Source: Hyaloperonospora brassicae (lineage: Eukaryota > Oomycota > Peronosporomycetes > Peronosporales > Peronosporaceae). From it: a DNA stretch of 64,000 nt. The stretch is from contig CANTFL010000332.1 of the NCBI GenBank assembly GCA_947650285.1, forward strand, positions 248,001 through 312,000. The letters are read 5' to 3'. Of the stretch, positions 41,960 through 56,200 are shown in pieces. The notes below the pieces were generated by a model. It saw nothing but the letters and a program-made list of their open reading frames with translations. It made no database searches and was not told the origin of the DNA. A program made the translations under genes and the position numbers. Each line of letters starts with the position of its first letter. Positions within the stretch are counted from its first letter, which is position 1.

Positions 41960-44900
41960 TTCATTATAGGGGTATTGGCTAAATACAATACCGACAATAA
42001 TGCAGTCAGCAAACCTATTTTAATGATAATGATTTGATCTCAAATAGGTTCGAATAAATACCGACTCCACATTTGATGGTTTAAACTGGCTACCTTCTTA
42101 CCTGAATGCTTGTTTATACATGTATTTATTTATGATTATTTGAAACGAATATTTGAGCCGCTTCCAATCTTCGAGCCAAATATTTGATGCTGTCAAAACT
42201 TCGAGTCAAGTAATTGAAAGGGATCTCAATGTTCGACGAATGTTCGATTTGCAAGCGCTAAATCTGGACGCCACTGGTCGATTGTCGCGGGACGAAGCTG
42301 AAGACGTCGATAGTGGCCTATCTAGACTCCGATATGCGAACCAGGTGTGTAAGGTAAACATCGAAGGTGTGCTACGAAGTTTTGTAACTTCATTCAGAAG
42401 TTGAAGTGAATCATTAACACATGCTGATATTTCATTAAACAAAGCGGTGCACGTGTCAGTAGAACTACATCCACGTTTTCTGTTCAATTCGGGTCGACAA
42501 TATCGCGTTCCTACCCTTCTTGCAGTGGGTCTCTTCACGGCATCTTGTGGCCACACTCGGGGTATGAATTAAGGTGATGAACAACGATTGGATGCAGCTC
42601 ACAATATTTTATTAGCGCAAATGTAACTATGCGGTCCAAGGCGAAGGTTGAATATGAGTCACCACGTGGTGTGGTGTCTTCGCTGGTTCGATCGACTGCG
42701 CAGACAATGATTGACCCATATCGGGATACGAGTAAGCCTGTTGCCAACTACGCTACACTTTATTCGGCACGGCCTATTTGTGACAGGGCTGAGTCGTTGT
42801 TTAGGCTCCGACGTCAAGAATATACTGGTTTGTACATGATGCACTTCGTCTGCATTGAACAAACTAAAAGAAAATGCATTCAAACGTGGCAGGAAAAATA
42901 GGTAAGTTTAAAGGGTGATCGTCTAATATTGTCAACTTAGATCTAAGGAATTTACTAATAACCTACCTAAACGCAAGTATACTCGCGTTAGGCTTCACAC
43001 TATAATTTACGGTGCTTAAGTCGTCAAAGAGGCATACACGTTATACATTTTAGCATCACTGTGACGTCAACCAACATTTTAAATCGTGCGGCTAAAGATT
43101 TTCTCTTGGCCACGCTTCACTAATTGTTTATGATAAAACTTCAATGTCTTAGAGATAGAACCGATTTCCGCCTGCGAGAAGTGGGCATGACATCGGACGC
43201 AGCTGAGCTCCCGTCTTCGCATGAATGATCTCCTTGGGTTTAGGACCCTCATCCACTCAAGCAGTTCGTGAACCGACAGCCGGATCTCTAACGATCTTTT
43301 CTGCCTGTGCAGCGCGCTCTAGAACAGCCACGGCTCTCACCTGATCGTCTACAGAATTATTTACAATTTCATCGACATAGAATAAGTCATCAAGGTGGTC
43401 AAATATGCCCTCATAGAGGCACGCTACCGCTTGCGGATGCGAGAGGCCCTGTGCGCTGAATTGTAGATCGTGTTGTGGGGAATATAGACTCTCTCTGTGA
43501 AGTTAAATCATTGGCTTGTGACTTGCGCCCGGTTCCATCCGCGCGCATGTACAACATACGCTGACTTGACTTCCTATTCAAGCATTATACGTAGGCACCA
43601 CTTTACGCGCTTCTTCACGACGTTATAGACGTTGTTTAGCTTATGGATCCTATATAGTTGGCACCTTGATCCGATCGCAGAAGTATATGTTCTCGTGATA
43701 AGGCTATAGGCCAAAATATGTTTAACGTCGAAATCGGAAGTTACATCATGTTTCACGGAGTTGAGATCGAGAACGATAGCGATGACAAGAATGTCGTGGT
43801 GAATTCACGAAATCGCAAGCACATGAACGAGATGTAAACAAGAATCGTTAACAAGACGGGTAGCTCAGTGTGTTGCCGCTCTGCGATAAGTATCTAGCGG
43901 ATATCCGCCTCGGTTCCGAGAGTAGTGACGACAACAATGCGCAAGTAACCTATTTTTCGTTCTTTACATCGAAGCTCGTTCTTCGCGAATCGTAATTATT
44001 CGTCTTCGCTGAATTTGAACCCAGTGGTGTGGCAATTGCTTTGTTACGAGATGTACATGGTATTGATTCACAAGAGCGGCATCCTTCCTTTACGTGGATA
44101 CAGTAGAGTTGATATTGTTCCATTTGTTCTCGAACACTTTTTCGCGTAACTCGCTGATCTGAGAGATCAGGGAGAATGTCCTTTCATTTGCAAAACACTG
44201 TGTGAAGATTCTTCTATTCTCGAGCATCTGATGTTAACAATGGCGGAATGCGCACGAAGAACATTGCATAGCATTGTAATCTACCTTCTCATCAATGTTT
44301 CCTGTAATCCTGAATAATTTCAGAAGTTTTTCGAAAAAGTTTGAAGGAATTTCTAAGCGTGGATTCCAGACATTCCCTATAGCGATTTAGACATGAGTTT
44401 CTGTTCCATTACGTTTATCTTCCACTTCCCACAAGTCGCCCGGGAGTGCTGCGAAATTGAAGCCGTTGCTTTGAGGCATCATGCGGTTCCTTTATGACTG
44501 CTGGAATCACAACAATCGAGCACACACGGCTAGTAAATGCGATATATCAATGAGTTTTAATCATTCAAAATACAGAATTAATATAACCAAGAACATTTGT
44601 AGTCAGGTGCTGTAGCCGAATAGTAGGCACATTGGGCGTTTAAAAATAACTACAGTATTAGGGCCTATAGACTGTACCAACGGTATGTGGACCTGGAAAT
44701 GAGTATTTCGAGAAAGCGGGAACACGGTCGTACTTAGTACAAATTTATTCGAAAGAAGAAAAAAACTAAAAATAACGTTACAAAATATCTAATACTTGGG
44801 CTTGAGGCTTTCTTAAGCTTCTGTGAACGCTTATAACGTGAAAATCTAGCACTATACATAAGACATGTATTGTCGCAAAATATTTGCACTGGTCCTATAT

Positions 44901-46140
44901 TATTTGTTAAATGCGAGGACCGATCAATAAAATGCGAGTTGCTGCGGATCATTCGAAGTCTACATACAATATTGAGGCATGACAACACGGCGCATAAGTC
45001 TGGTTATGACACGGAGATAAGTGATAGTGGCATTGGTTCTTAGTGTTATCATCTCTAACACGCAGCAATAGATGATTTTTCGACACAATATTATAAAATG
45101 GACAGGAGGGATCGGATCTTGACTTGCTTGACACTTGTAGATTAAATTTAGAATAATCGATCGGTTAATAGTCCGACCAACGAATCAGAAAAAACGAAAT
45201 AGTGCGACTGAGACGCGGTCTATCAAGAGTTGAAATTGATTGAAATAGGTGAGGGTTACCAATGCGCGTTTCAGCATGCCTCAATTCAATACTGCTAGTC
45301 TCAATTTTCGCTCTGTGGAAACTACGTAGGGTCTTTGTGTCCGTTTACTCGCAATACGAAATGTACATATTATTTCTGGCACATGCATACACTACAATAG
45401 TATCTTTTGGATTAAAACCGAAGCAAGTATGCGCAGTGTGCACCTTACAGAGATACAGGAATGACTTGAATCGATGACTATATAATGAGAAGTACAATAA
45501 GCATAAAACGCGTTTTTAATTACAATGTCTAAATAAAACTTTATTTTTCGTTCTACTAACAGTCGTCGACCGTGCTTTTGAAGCAGTGAGTTGCCGTGGA
45601 TACTATAATTAACAATAATACGCCTTTTTTGGATAATAAACCATCCGGACTTGCGTGTTCCTAGTCACTCGAACAGAAAATAGCTCTTTACCTATAACTT
45701 ACACCCTATTATTCAAACAAAAAGTCATTTTTATGCTCGTTAGGCTATTTCGATCAAGGCTTGCGATAAAAGACATGTAAATCTATCATTGTCATCAAAA
45801 TCTGACTTCGAATATAAACTTTGCTTCATATCTCATCAATATCATATGACTGTATAAAATAATGTAAACACTCCAAAGTCAAAAAATATGTATGTAGCGG
45901 ATCTGAAGGCATCAAAAGCACCGCAAATCATCATGCTATCTCGCATAAGTTTCATCTTTCCGTTGGATATTCTACTTTAATTTTCTCTAAAAAGCTCATT
46001 TTCCTAAAGGAATAGGCACTATCGTATTCATACGCATTTCACTTTTTCCGAGCGCTTTTGTGCGATGTTGACGTAAATCATTTAAAATTTTATATTTGAC
46101 GCGATTCGTTATAAGTTTCTATTTCTAATTCCTCTGATAT
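41960..46140. other. AT-rich region without a supported gene; faint coding relics
   Basis: The sequence changes visibly to AT-rich here. Open fragments at 42153-42404 and 42629-42901 (plus) and a broken minus-strand reading at about 43150-43480 and 43900-44480 (for example LISQISELREKVFENKWNN) suggest old protein-coding material, probably transposon-derived. I cannot name a family. Confidence 0.35.
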
Positions 46141-46141
46141 A

Positions 46142-47195
46142 AATGTATAGGGAAACGTAAACCACCCCTCGGTTTTCATTAACTACCCCCACCCCTATGT
46201 ATAACCGTAATTGAATACCTTACATGTTTTTGATTGGTCATAGCCAACGTCATATTGCTAAAAATTGGCAGCCAATTTCGACACAATAATTGCATTTTTT
46301 CTGTCGCCCACACGCTACATTTTAAAATGTTGTAGAATATATTTAGCGCTTAAACACCATAGTCAGTCATTCTTAGATGTCTCGGCTACCACCTCCTGAA
46401 AATTCACACGATACACTTGAGCAAGACTGAAGGAACATAATGATAAAGCAGAAGATCAAGACTATGTCCTAACGATCACGCGTACGAAGAGGGTAGGTAA
46501 CAGGAAAGATGGCGCAATCGAACGTATTATTCTATGGCGCTCACAGGGCAATAGATACAAGCCAATAGCTGATGACAAAGAATCAGCAACGAGAACGATC
46601 AAGCGCATAAGGGCTAGTAGAAGCACTGTGTAACGTTTTGAGGCTATCATTCAACGGCAGTGGATGCAGACTGCCTGTTCGGGGAAACGTGATCGATAAA
46701 AGATCAGTGTGGCTCTTATCAGACGCCACGTGGAGCCACTACCATCATCAAATTATATGTTAGTCTGGTTAGTGAATTGTTCAGGTGTTACGACGATTGA
46801 TGTACCTCTCAATAGACTTCTTCGGCTGGCTTGAAGGCACATTCGAATATAGTGTTGTTGGATGCCTTCGTCACAGCGCCCGTACAGACTACTCGATCCA
46901 ATCCCAACCTGTTTCAGAATCGCTCGTATAAATGTTCATTTGACCGAGTGATGGCTTGGTCATAAAAAGTAGCTGAATAATAAATTCACACACGTCGCCG
47001 ACTTAAAGACATGCATATATCATCCAGATTTAGCATTTACCATTCGTAATTGAGATTGTAAATCACCTCTGAGACCGATAATATTCACCATCCTACCAAT
47101 CAGAAGGTGTAAATCAAGTAAATACGGTAATATATAGGGGTGGGAGGGGGTTAACGAAAACCTGGGGGGTGGTTTTGTTTCCCCATATATACATT
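46142..47195. mobile_element. About 1.05-kb DNA transposon with ~70-bp terminal inverted repeats
   Basis: The left end (46142-46212) reads AATGTATAGGGAAACGTAAA, then ACCACCCCTCGGTTTTC and CCCCACCCCTATGTATAACCGTAAT. The right end (about 47123-47195) is its reverse complement with some 80% identity, ending GGTTTTGTTTCCCCATATATACATT. The interior holds a decayed plus-strand reading at 46470-46660 (NRKDGAIERIILWRSQGN) that could be a helix-turn-helix part of a transposase. The family cannot be fixed. Target duplications are obscured by TA-rich flanks. Confidence 0.75.
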
Positions 47196-48132
47196 AGACC
47201 ATTAACAAAGCACAATATTCACATGGTGACAGATATTGAAATGCGTGCTAAGCCATAAATATCTCGGAAAAAATAATGCATATCAAAGAGCTACAATTTC
47301 AAACTAGTCTTACCATTAGTACCACTTATTTGAAAGATTACTCAGCAATTTATCCTGCCCAAAAAAAGTTTGTTAAATATCTGATGCAAAATAAATGGAA
47401 GAAATACAATTGATATATAAATACCATAATGAATGATATTAGTGATGTATAGCATTTCAAATATTTGCTCGACCTAGAAGAACGATTTTCTGCTGCAAAT
47501 GTGATACAGCAAGCAAGCTAAAAGGTGCTCGTGCTCAAGCTAAGTAATGCTTAACCATATTCAACCCACGCCATACTTCCTGCTTTCCATAGGTTATATT
47601 TTTCTATCCTTACGCTATAATAGAGCATACACTCAAAGAAATTCGCTTATGCCAATCCGATCATTTCTGGATTACGATAACACCTTCCTTCCAAATAAAT
47701 CTGAAGCTGAGCTCTTTTTGAGGAAAACCTTATTTAAAATAAGTAATTTTATGGGGACCAATTACGATATCTGCCATTCAAGTTCGGGACCTCACCTTAT
47801 TGCCTTGGGTCCTGGAGACTTTAATAGCATAATATAATGTGGTAGGACATTTCGTAATGAATCGAACATGGTTATGTTAAAAATAATAAATATTGGTCAA
47901 GTGATGAACAGATCTGATTATAAGGTACTTCAAAGGAATTCCGACAACATGTGCGTGGCTACAGATGCACGCTAGATAACCCCTCAACTATTGGATAATA
48001 ATCTGTTATAGGTACCTTAAACAATGATCACACACGCCGATAGCATCTGGACTCTTGATTAATATTTGTGATTGAACGAAACGTTTTGGCCTAAATTCTT
48101 TAGTATTGCGATTTTTCACGATGGGCGGTTAC
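47196..48132. other. AT-rich spacer
   Basis: A 96-codon plus frame (47547-47837) has no family resemblance and unconvincing composition. I see nothing else supportable. Confidence 0.35.
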
Positions 48133-48400
48133 TGTAACGGGGCTAGAACAACCCGTCTTTTGCTTACACTATCGCTTGTGGAAGACTCAAGCCCAAGTAT
48201 TAGGTATGAAGCAAATTAAACTCCGTTCATGTTTGTGTATCCGTATAACCTAAGTACGAATGCTTTCCTAAGCTCATGGGAACCACTCGATCTACGTGGC
48301 GATATCTTACTGGCTATTAATGCGTCCGACATCATTAATCCACTAATATTTACGAAATGCTACATCCGCTAGTCCGGAAGTAGGTTTTCCTACAAAAGTA
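48133..48400. repeat. Decayed solo-LTR relic of the TGTAACGGGG family
   Basis: Begins TGTAACGGGGCTAGAACAAC with a short ACGGG/CCCGT inverted repeat. It shares an ordered series of words with 53005-53290: CTAGnTATTAnG-type stretches, then GGGAACCACTC. The right end is uncertain. No internal retroelement sequence is attached. Confidence 0.5.
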
Positions 48401-51185
48401 ATATGTAAACTTTGGTAAAAAAATACTTTTGTATAGGGGTGGCCCATCACAGTTATTCACTCGATCACCGTAATCCTACAACTGTCTTGGTTAATCCAAA
48501 TTACTAAAAGATGTTTCACTAATAAAGATTTTACTTTTTTACGCTAGTATAAAATTGATTGAAAATTTATAAGTATAAAATTGATTGAAAATTTCATTTT
48601 GAACGAATATTTAAATTGAACCCTATTTCCCGAAAGATGTAACCTACATTAATTTCCGAAATTTTTATAATGTTAGCGTGCCACATTCCTATACAAAGAT
48701 ACTATCATTCCATCGGAGGCCATGAACCACAAGTCAGGAGCAACCACTTCTAGCTGTATCATTTGATCTGCGCATCGGTACTTTATATAACCGTGTCGCA
48801 CATTGCGCACAAAACTATAGTTTTAGACGGTTCTTTATTGACACATATTTGCTGATGTGAAGCCGACTCCAATGTGACAGGTGGATGAAGTCCTTGGCAT
48901 ATCATAAGTCATCGTATCAATCGACTGCGATAGGCTGCATCCTTGGAATTTACTTCCACGCATTCCAATTTCGGTGCTTTAATCGCTTGACACAAACCTT
49001 TCAATAGTTTGTAGTCGGTCTTTTATACGGCCCAATATTGCGATAGTATTAGTCCTAGTAAATGTCATTCGCCTCGTGGCCGTTAACGTATAACTCATTT
49101 TTAGCTCTACATAAGAACTGAGAAATATACCATAACAAATATATTATGAACACTGCAAAGTATGGACCATTTGTGTCTAAAATGATTCCTCGATACATAT
49201 GACACATTTCGTACTGACCAAAAAAATATATTCTGCATTTGCGTATAGCTACAGTATATGGATCACTAATTTATTTCTGCTTAACTCAACTGCGTCTTCC
49301 CACGCTATACGATAACTCCATTTAGATGACGTGAAAGTATTTTAGTGCAATCGCATTAGAAAAGGCGCAAATACGATTAATGAATTTCCTTCATATAGCC
49401 AGATAGAGCATGTAAAACTTCAAATACTCTACATCAAGATACGCATATACTTGGAGCTTAACACCGAATCAAGGTAGTAGTTAAATCATGACCGTCGAGA
49501 GTAAAGGCTATTCAGCAGCTTCTAAATTAGGTCTATGGTCATACACTCCCTGTGAATAATTTGTTTTTGTCGTTGAAATTGTGTATGCCCTTTTACGAAG
49601 TTATAGAAAGCAAATCGGAATAATTTAACATTGATCTCGGGTATCTGCCCTTATGCGAATATTTGACATCCTGAACTTTACGTCAGATTTTTGTCGGCCC
49701 AAATTATAAAATGTACACACCGTAGGTCCATAGATAATACTGCGGAGGCGTAAGACCACGCCACGCGAATCTTATAAGCGTTTCGGACCATCAGGGGTGA
49801 ATGCATTAATTAAAAAAACGATTCCGTGGCACTTCTATCAATATCACACCTTTACTATTTATTTTACTTCACGGTCTATATTTTATTAGGGTATAAAGGA
49901 CGGGTTGTCATTCACTTCAGAAGCGATAATATATTACTATAATGGGGAACCATACAAGATTAGCAGATTTAACAAATAATTAAGCATTTTTTATTAATCG
50001 CACTATCCAAAGCGTGATTTTGGTAAACTCAACGATACCTACCTCGCTTTTCCATCTGTGGCAACACAGCTAGTAAATACGCGCGTGAGTACACTTGTTG
50101 TCGAGCGATAAAAATGAAGGTTCGAAAAGACTTACCTAAATGTACTAAATTGTAAAACTTTCACATTTAATAATTTAATTTATGCGCGAAAACTTTGCCG
50201 AGTCAATTCTTCAAACTGAACCCATCCGTCCGGTTTAAGCCTTTAAAAGGTGTCACGCAGTCGTGCTTTTTTCCCCAGGAAGAATTGTAACAATTTTTTT
50301 ATGCGGTTAAAAAAATCGCTTATTCTCAGTATACGCTAGCGACCTTACACAAAGGACATATTTTAATGCTCACGCACGTACATTTGTCGACGCATCAATA
50401 CTCCCCCATCGAAAAAAAACACAGTAAGCCCAGATAAAAATGATGTGCTAGGAAGTCATCATTAAGCTATCACGTATTTTTGTAATATTTTGTCCATCTA
50501 AGGCTATCGTATCACTTCAGATATATACGCGTACTTCACTTTAACATAATTGGCTCGTTCCGCGACAACATGACCTATCTACTAGATATCCGTGTTTGAA
50601 CAGGACAGACTAACAATCTTTCAGGTGTTGCGTGAACCCACATCAATTGGACTTAATTCCTTGTTGCTATCTATAAAATTTCAGCCAAATTTTACGTCGC
50701 TTAAATCCATGACAAATGGTCTTAGTTACAGAGTGTGTTTCCTGAAGAAGACTTCCTTCTTCTAATTATTATCACCGAGACGAACTTGGTCTGTATCTTC
50801 ATTAAAGTTAAGAAGCAAATTTTTGGAATTTCTAGATCCGTGGGTTTTGTATCTGCAAGCAATTTTTCTTCTGAGATTCACACACTTATCTTTAAGTCTC
50901 ATTTGAGTAGGATAAATACTGGTCAAACTAGGGGAAGGTATGAGGCCGATTTATGGCCATTATTTGTATGCCTTACCCAATATTTGATGCCGACTTCGCT
51001 TTTCGTATATTTGGTTTACAAAAAGCTTAAACGAAATTGAAAGACCGTGGCTACCCATTGCAGCAAATTATAGTTTTTCAAATTTAAGTATGAGAAAGGT
51101 ATGGAACAAAGCTAAGAGGCAGAAAAAATGAATTTTTCACGAATTGGTCATTTTACGGCCGTAACAAATTTGATACAAAAACCAA
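48401..51185. other. AT-rich spacer with a short tandem duplication
   Basis: At 48546-48594 AGTATAAAATTGATTGAAAA occurs twice with a 26-bp period. A 101-codon frame at 50735-51040 has no recognised domain. No RNA gene or element end was found. Confidence 0.4.
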
Positions 51186-51189
51186 GTGT

Positions 51190-52560
51190 ATTACTCGATC
51201 TGCTGCAACTGTTCTTGGCTCATAACGCGATCAAGCATGCTGGCTGTCTTGCGCTTACCGTTGGATTTCGTGGACGGCTTGGGCAGTAAAAATACCTCCC
51301 AAAGCGTACTCCAGGAGAAACTGATGTACTGTGAGCCACACCGGGTTGCTGGGTTTGATTCCGTTTTGACCTCCCCATCGGCGTATAACTCTTCACGCGC
51401 AAGCAAGGTAGGTTCTGAGATTGCCCAAAGGCCAGTGCTGGCAAAGCTGAATATCACATTATCTGGCTTGGCAGGCACTCCATTTTCAAACGCGCTTTTT
51501 GATAATGAAATCGCCTGTTTCTTCGTCAAGATTGACATATCTCCATCGATCATGTAGCGGTCCCAAGATCGACGCAGGCTGGTCTTGAAGGGAATAGAAA
51601 CAGAGACATCCAAAGGCTGCAAGAAATGTGCGGAGTTTAGAGAAAGATAAGTAGAATTTGTTATCACGATCGCCTTCTATGCGATTCTCTTTTTGTAAAA
51701 ATAGCACAACCGTCGTAGATGAGAGGCAGTGGCCAAATGACGATGCTTAGTATGCTTGCTGCAAAGCACTCCAACCATTTGATGAAGATAGCTTGGTTGC
51801 GAACTCCTTCGAATCAACGGCAACTATAGCTCCAGGGACGGAGTAATATCTTAAAAGTTACGATTAAAACATTGGTCGTGAAGCATATAGAGTGGTGGTA
51901 GACACGATCCGGCGGTACTAACACAGGCGAATATCATCAAGTAGGAGTTCTGTCGTGGCACTTATCCAGCGGTACTTCGACTCACGCAAATATATGGTTT
52001 TCCTTGACTTCGACTTCTGACTAAATCCCGTCTCGTCTTTATTCCTATGAAGAAGTTGGTAAGTTTACGCTCGATCGCGTGCTTAATAAGCTGATTCAGA
52101 AGATGATAAACGTTCTCTTGACTGACTTGGTTGCGTGCGCGAGAAATAACTTGAGGGACTCTAAAGCTTTTGGTGACGGGGAAATCATTGCTTTACCAAC
52201 TCGTCACCCAGGATGCCAGCTGATCGCGCAGGAATGTAAAGAACGCGGTACGCCTTATTCTTTTCTGTAAGTACCATCTGAAGCCTAACAGGAAGACCCC
52301 GTCGATACATCCCTTCGATCCACGTCTGTACGTCGTCTTCCATTCCTTTAAAAATAATGAGCGATAGTCCAGGTCAAACGAGAGAGCTGTTAGGTAGCGC
52401 GGCGTCGAATCGTTCTTTGTGAAATTAAAGAAAAACTTGCAAACCGTGTCCCACGATATACCACGTTGAGGCTCACTGACAACCTTTGCGATACCTTCTA
52501 GGCTATAGAGCGTTATCTTATCACCGTGCGTCGTTACAGTATGTTTTCAACCTGCGTTTG
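51190..52560 (-). pseudogene. Pogo/Tigger-like (Tc1/mariner superfamily) transposase relic
   Basis: Read on the minus strand from about 52400: KGMEDDVQTWIEGMYRRGLP, matching the CENP-B-type DNA-binding region of pogo transposases. DETGFSQKSKSRKTIYLRES at about 51980-52040 carries the first catalytic Asp. The long open piece 51667-51191 has SAHFLQPLDVSVSIPFK, the strand after the catalytic core (family form: ..HLLQPLDV.VF.P.K). The middle of the core between 51700 and 51980 is shattered by stops and the second Asp is not found. It is an old DNA transposon remnant with no identified inverted ends. Confidence 0.7.
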
Positions 52561-53004
52561 AAACGAGAGGGAGACCATAAACTGGCCCATTCGTCAAAGA
52601 ATCCAATAGATTACTCAAAGTTTTCAGACGTAGCATCCAGTTGACTACTGCCGGAAATCGGCCAAAACCTGGCCGTCGGCCATAATCTGTCCCGATACCT
52701 TAGGAGATATTTGAGTAGTAATTAAAAACTTAGGTATACCGCTGCGGTTTAATACACATGATTTAAATTTCCTTTACAAAAATTAAAATTGCAGAATGAT
52801 ATGACTAAGAACCCACAGAGGCATAACATATACGGCTTCCGATGTTTGGGATATTATTCTTAAACTATTCGCGTCGAGTCTCACGCCTACTATTTATTTT
52901 CTCCGGATGTAATATAAGATAGAGATAAGATTTGGCTTTATAATCCAGATCACAAAGTGCTTTAATTCCTTTTTGGGTAAAGTGTTCTCTGATCATGCTG
53001 TCTG
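52561..53004. other. AT-rich spacer
   Basis: Nothing supportable beyond a local GGCC-rich patch at 52660-52690 (GGCCAAAACCTGGCC), a possible remnant of an element end. Confidence 0.3.
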
Positions 53005-53290
53005 TGTAACGGGGCTAAAACGTCCCGTCGCTAGCTTGCACAGGCGCTTTGAGGAAGCGCATAATCTACTTACTAGGTATTAAGTAATCTTAACTCTGAT
53101 TTTAATTTTGTTATGATTCGTACTACCTACGAAGATTTTAGATCATACTAAATACGATTTTTGTCCCGACTTTCGGGAACCACTCATTTTAGACTAAAAT
53201 ACCATTGGCTCATATTGGGTCATTTAGATCCCCAATTATAAATCAATAATAAATAACCAAGCTGTGCCCGCTATTCGGACACATCACCTG
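53005..53290. repeat. Second decayed solo-LTR relic, paralogous to 48133-48400
   Basis: Begins TGTAACGGGGCTAAAACGTC with the same ACGGG/CCCGT pairing. It contains CCCGACTTTCGGG at about 53164-53178 and a 15-bp palindrome ATTTTAGACTAAAAT at about 53187-53201. Words and order match the 48133 relic. Fits the hairpin-rich LTR family. Confidence 0.5.
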
Positions 53291-56200
53291 CCTACAAATG
53301 CAATTATCTGTTTAAATTGTAATGTGGCCCATTACAGTCTGCGTGGCACTAACAACATTTCCATGAACGACACAACATCCAAAAAAGTGATTTAATAATA
53401 AATTTCCAAATGATATTTTACAGCTTAGGTGAATTCGTTTCTGGACAGGAACCATAACTAATTTTTATTTGTAGACCGATTCCCGTCTTTCAAATGCGGA
53501 TAATCCTTCAAAATTGCTCGTCTCTAAATTTTGAAAAGAGAATGCCAACTCACACCTTTTGCTAACATTTAGAGCATATCACACTATAAACTAATAAGTT
53601 AGTGAGGCATGAAATTTGTCTGGTGGCCTTGAAAACATAAAATGCACTTGATGTCTGACGACTTATATGTATCGATACAAGAAACGTATTGACGCATCAA
53701 CATAACAAAAGCACATTAAAAATCATGTGAATATGAAAGACGACACAAATACGCGCTTCTTAGTCTGTTTATTTACACCCGTCCTTAACGTTTAAAAATA
53801 ATTTTACCGAAAAGGATCACATTTATTGGTTTTCTTCGGCAATTAACATTGTTTGAGCAACTAGCGGTGCACTGACCGTATGCGTTTGCTCCACATATCT
53901 GTAACCGGCTCATAATCTTGACTCTCAAGTTCTTTTCACTACGATGGGCTTGATGGTCTAGTATTTCCCAAATTTGTTGCTGTAGTCGGGCGATGTCCAA
54001 ATTTAAAATTAAGAGTTTGCTTAGTGTTTGAATAGCGATTAAAATTGCAGGTATAATGATTTAAAAATGACATTTCCGTTAATAACGTTAGTTAAACAAG
54101 AAATATTAATAGGATCATTTGGACAACACGGCAAGTTAAAATATTATAAGCAATTACAGGTGATTTTACCGATGCTTGCAAACTACATGAAATAGACAGA
54201 ATTTATCACAGGAACAAATTCTATTGAAATTTAATTGGCGCCACACACATATAAAGTGTGTTGTTATTAAAAAAATGTTGTAAAATTGCGGTAGTTTGCT
54301 GCGAGAATAAAATGTAAAACTACTTTGCCAAAATTTAAACAAGGAAAAGCTTCTCGATTTATTTTGGAATAGATCATACTTACAAAAACGTTTTGTCACA
54401 ATAATCTAGCTGCAATATTGATATAGTAGTGGCCAAGCTTTTCGAGACCTAAAATTATATGCTTTAATTGTAGATTAATGCATGCTATATCCTGGACACA
54501 TGCAGACCAAACCTTTTCGTATGTAAAAAAGTAAACCTTGTAGGAGAATGAATTATTATGTATTCTTGAAAGTGCCACCTAATATCTTTCTACAGAGTAA
54601 GCTACTTTGTATACAAAAGTATAGATAACAATTGATACGATTAAAAGTAAGTCTTTTCTTTTTTAATAGTGTCGATATCTATTCATTAGCTTATCTCAGT
54701 ACCAATACAACTGGATTAGAAATTGACCAAGTTTTTAATTAATTCGATTGTCTATCGATATTGAGTGAGCAATAAAGCAACATCCATTGCCTATGCAAAA
54801 AACAATAATTTATATGTCTTCAAACTACGAACCATATTCAGACCTATTATTTTATGATGTCAGTCTAAAATTAGGAAGTTTCATTGGCTATCAAATGCAA
54901 TACCTTGATCGTAAAGAACGCGATAGATGGTTAAATTTTCGATTTAATTGTTTAGCAACATGAATACAAACTTGTATGTATCATAACGTGAAAGCATTAT
55001 CTTATTACGTCTCAAAGTTATTCCGAATGGGCAGCAAAATATTATCTAGCAGGATATTACAATACTGGCCTGCAATAGCTTTAGCACTTGATAGGTCCTG
55101 ATCGTCCACCGCGTGTGTAACACTAAAGTTAGGAACAACATGCCACATTATTTCATGGCAGAAGTATTTTATCAAAGGTTTCCTAGTGTCTTCGCACTCG
55201 ATCTACGACTAGGTTGCACGGGGTCATATACAATGTCATCTATAATCGCAATGTACAAAAATACGTTATTTAGGAATGTCCATAAGTTTTAGATGTCGTG
55301 CGGGTTGTGGCACTCAAATCGTCTACTATAATCCTCGACAATTAATATAATCTAGGAAAAACAAATACATCTATAGAAAGGGACTGAATTGTTTCCACTT
55401 TAATTTGCGGTATTGTCAAGTGAAACCTTGTTTTTAAGCTCAGTACGATTATAAGATGATTGCAAAGATAGATAAAGCTCTTTTTTTAAAATTGACTGAT
55501 CGGGTAAAAAACTGGAATATTGGACCCAACGTTGGGGCCTATTCCTGAATCGTCTATCATTCATTAGAAGTTTATTCGTATTACCCATTAAAACTTGGGA
55601 CTAAAGCATGATCGTCACTATCTTCGCTACCTATAGCAAAAATCCAACACCGCGTCCGATAGCTTTCATTCACCATAAATTGGCAGATCTTACAATCACT
55701 ATCGCAAAGCCTGGAAATGACGGTCCCTAAATGTGCTAAAATCTTTTTATAGAATTTTTGAATCGCCCACCACCGATCTTCTACAGCGCCGTATTATTAC
55801 TTATATCTGGAGGTTCGTGTGACTTATACTGGTCAACCTTGGTAAGCGATATCACCTATAATGCCAAAAAAGTAATGGTTAGATTGGATAATCTTCCGAT
55901 ATGTATCCTTATACAATCACCGGTTAATTTTGAGATGTCGCAAAACTAGAAAGCCAACTCAATCGATGCAACAGTATCTAAGGTTTTTTCGAGATATATA
56001 AAGATAAACATGAGAAAACGACCGGGAACCACAATCACGATATAGGGAGATCATATGTTAATGGAGATTGGTAATCTTTAATATTGATGAGAATTCTTTA
56101 GTCGTCATTCAATAAGTTTAATGGTTATAAGGCTAGCTGAATTTCATGATGGTGCCAACATAATCACGAAATGGTTTTTCAAATCAATCTACCATCCACG

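Noticed and set aside
50735..51040. 101-codon plus ORF as a small gene
   Set aside because: No domain, AT-rich codons, and ORFs of this length are expected by chance in a 20-kb AT-rich stretch.
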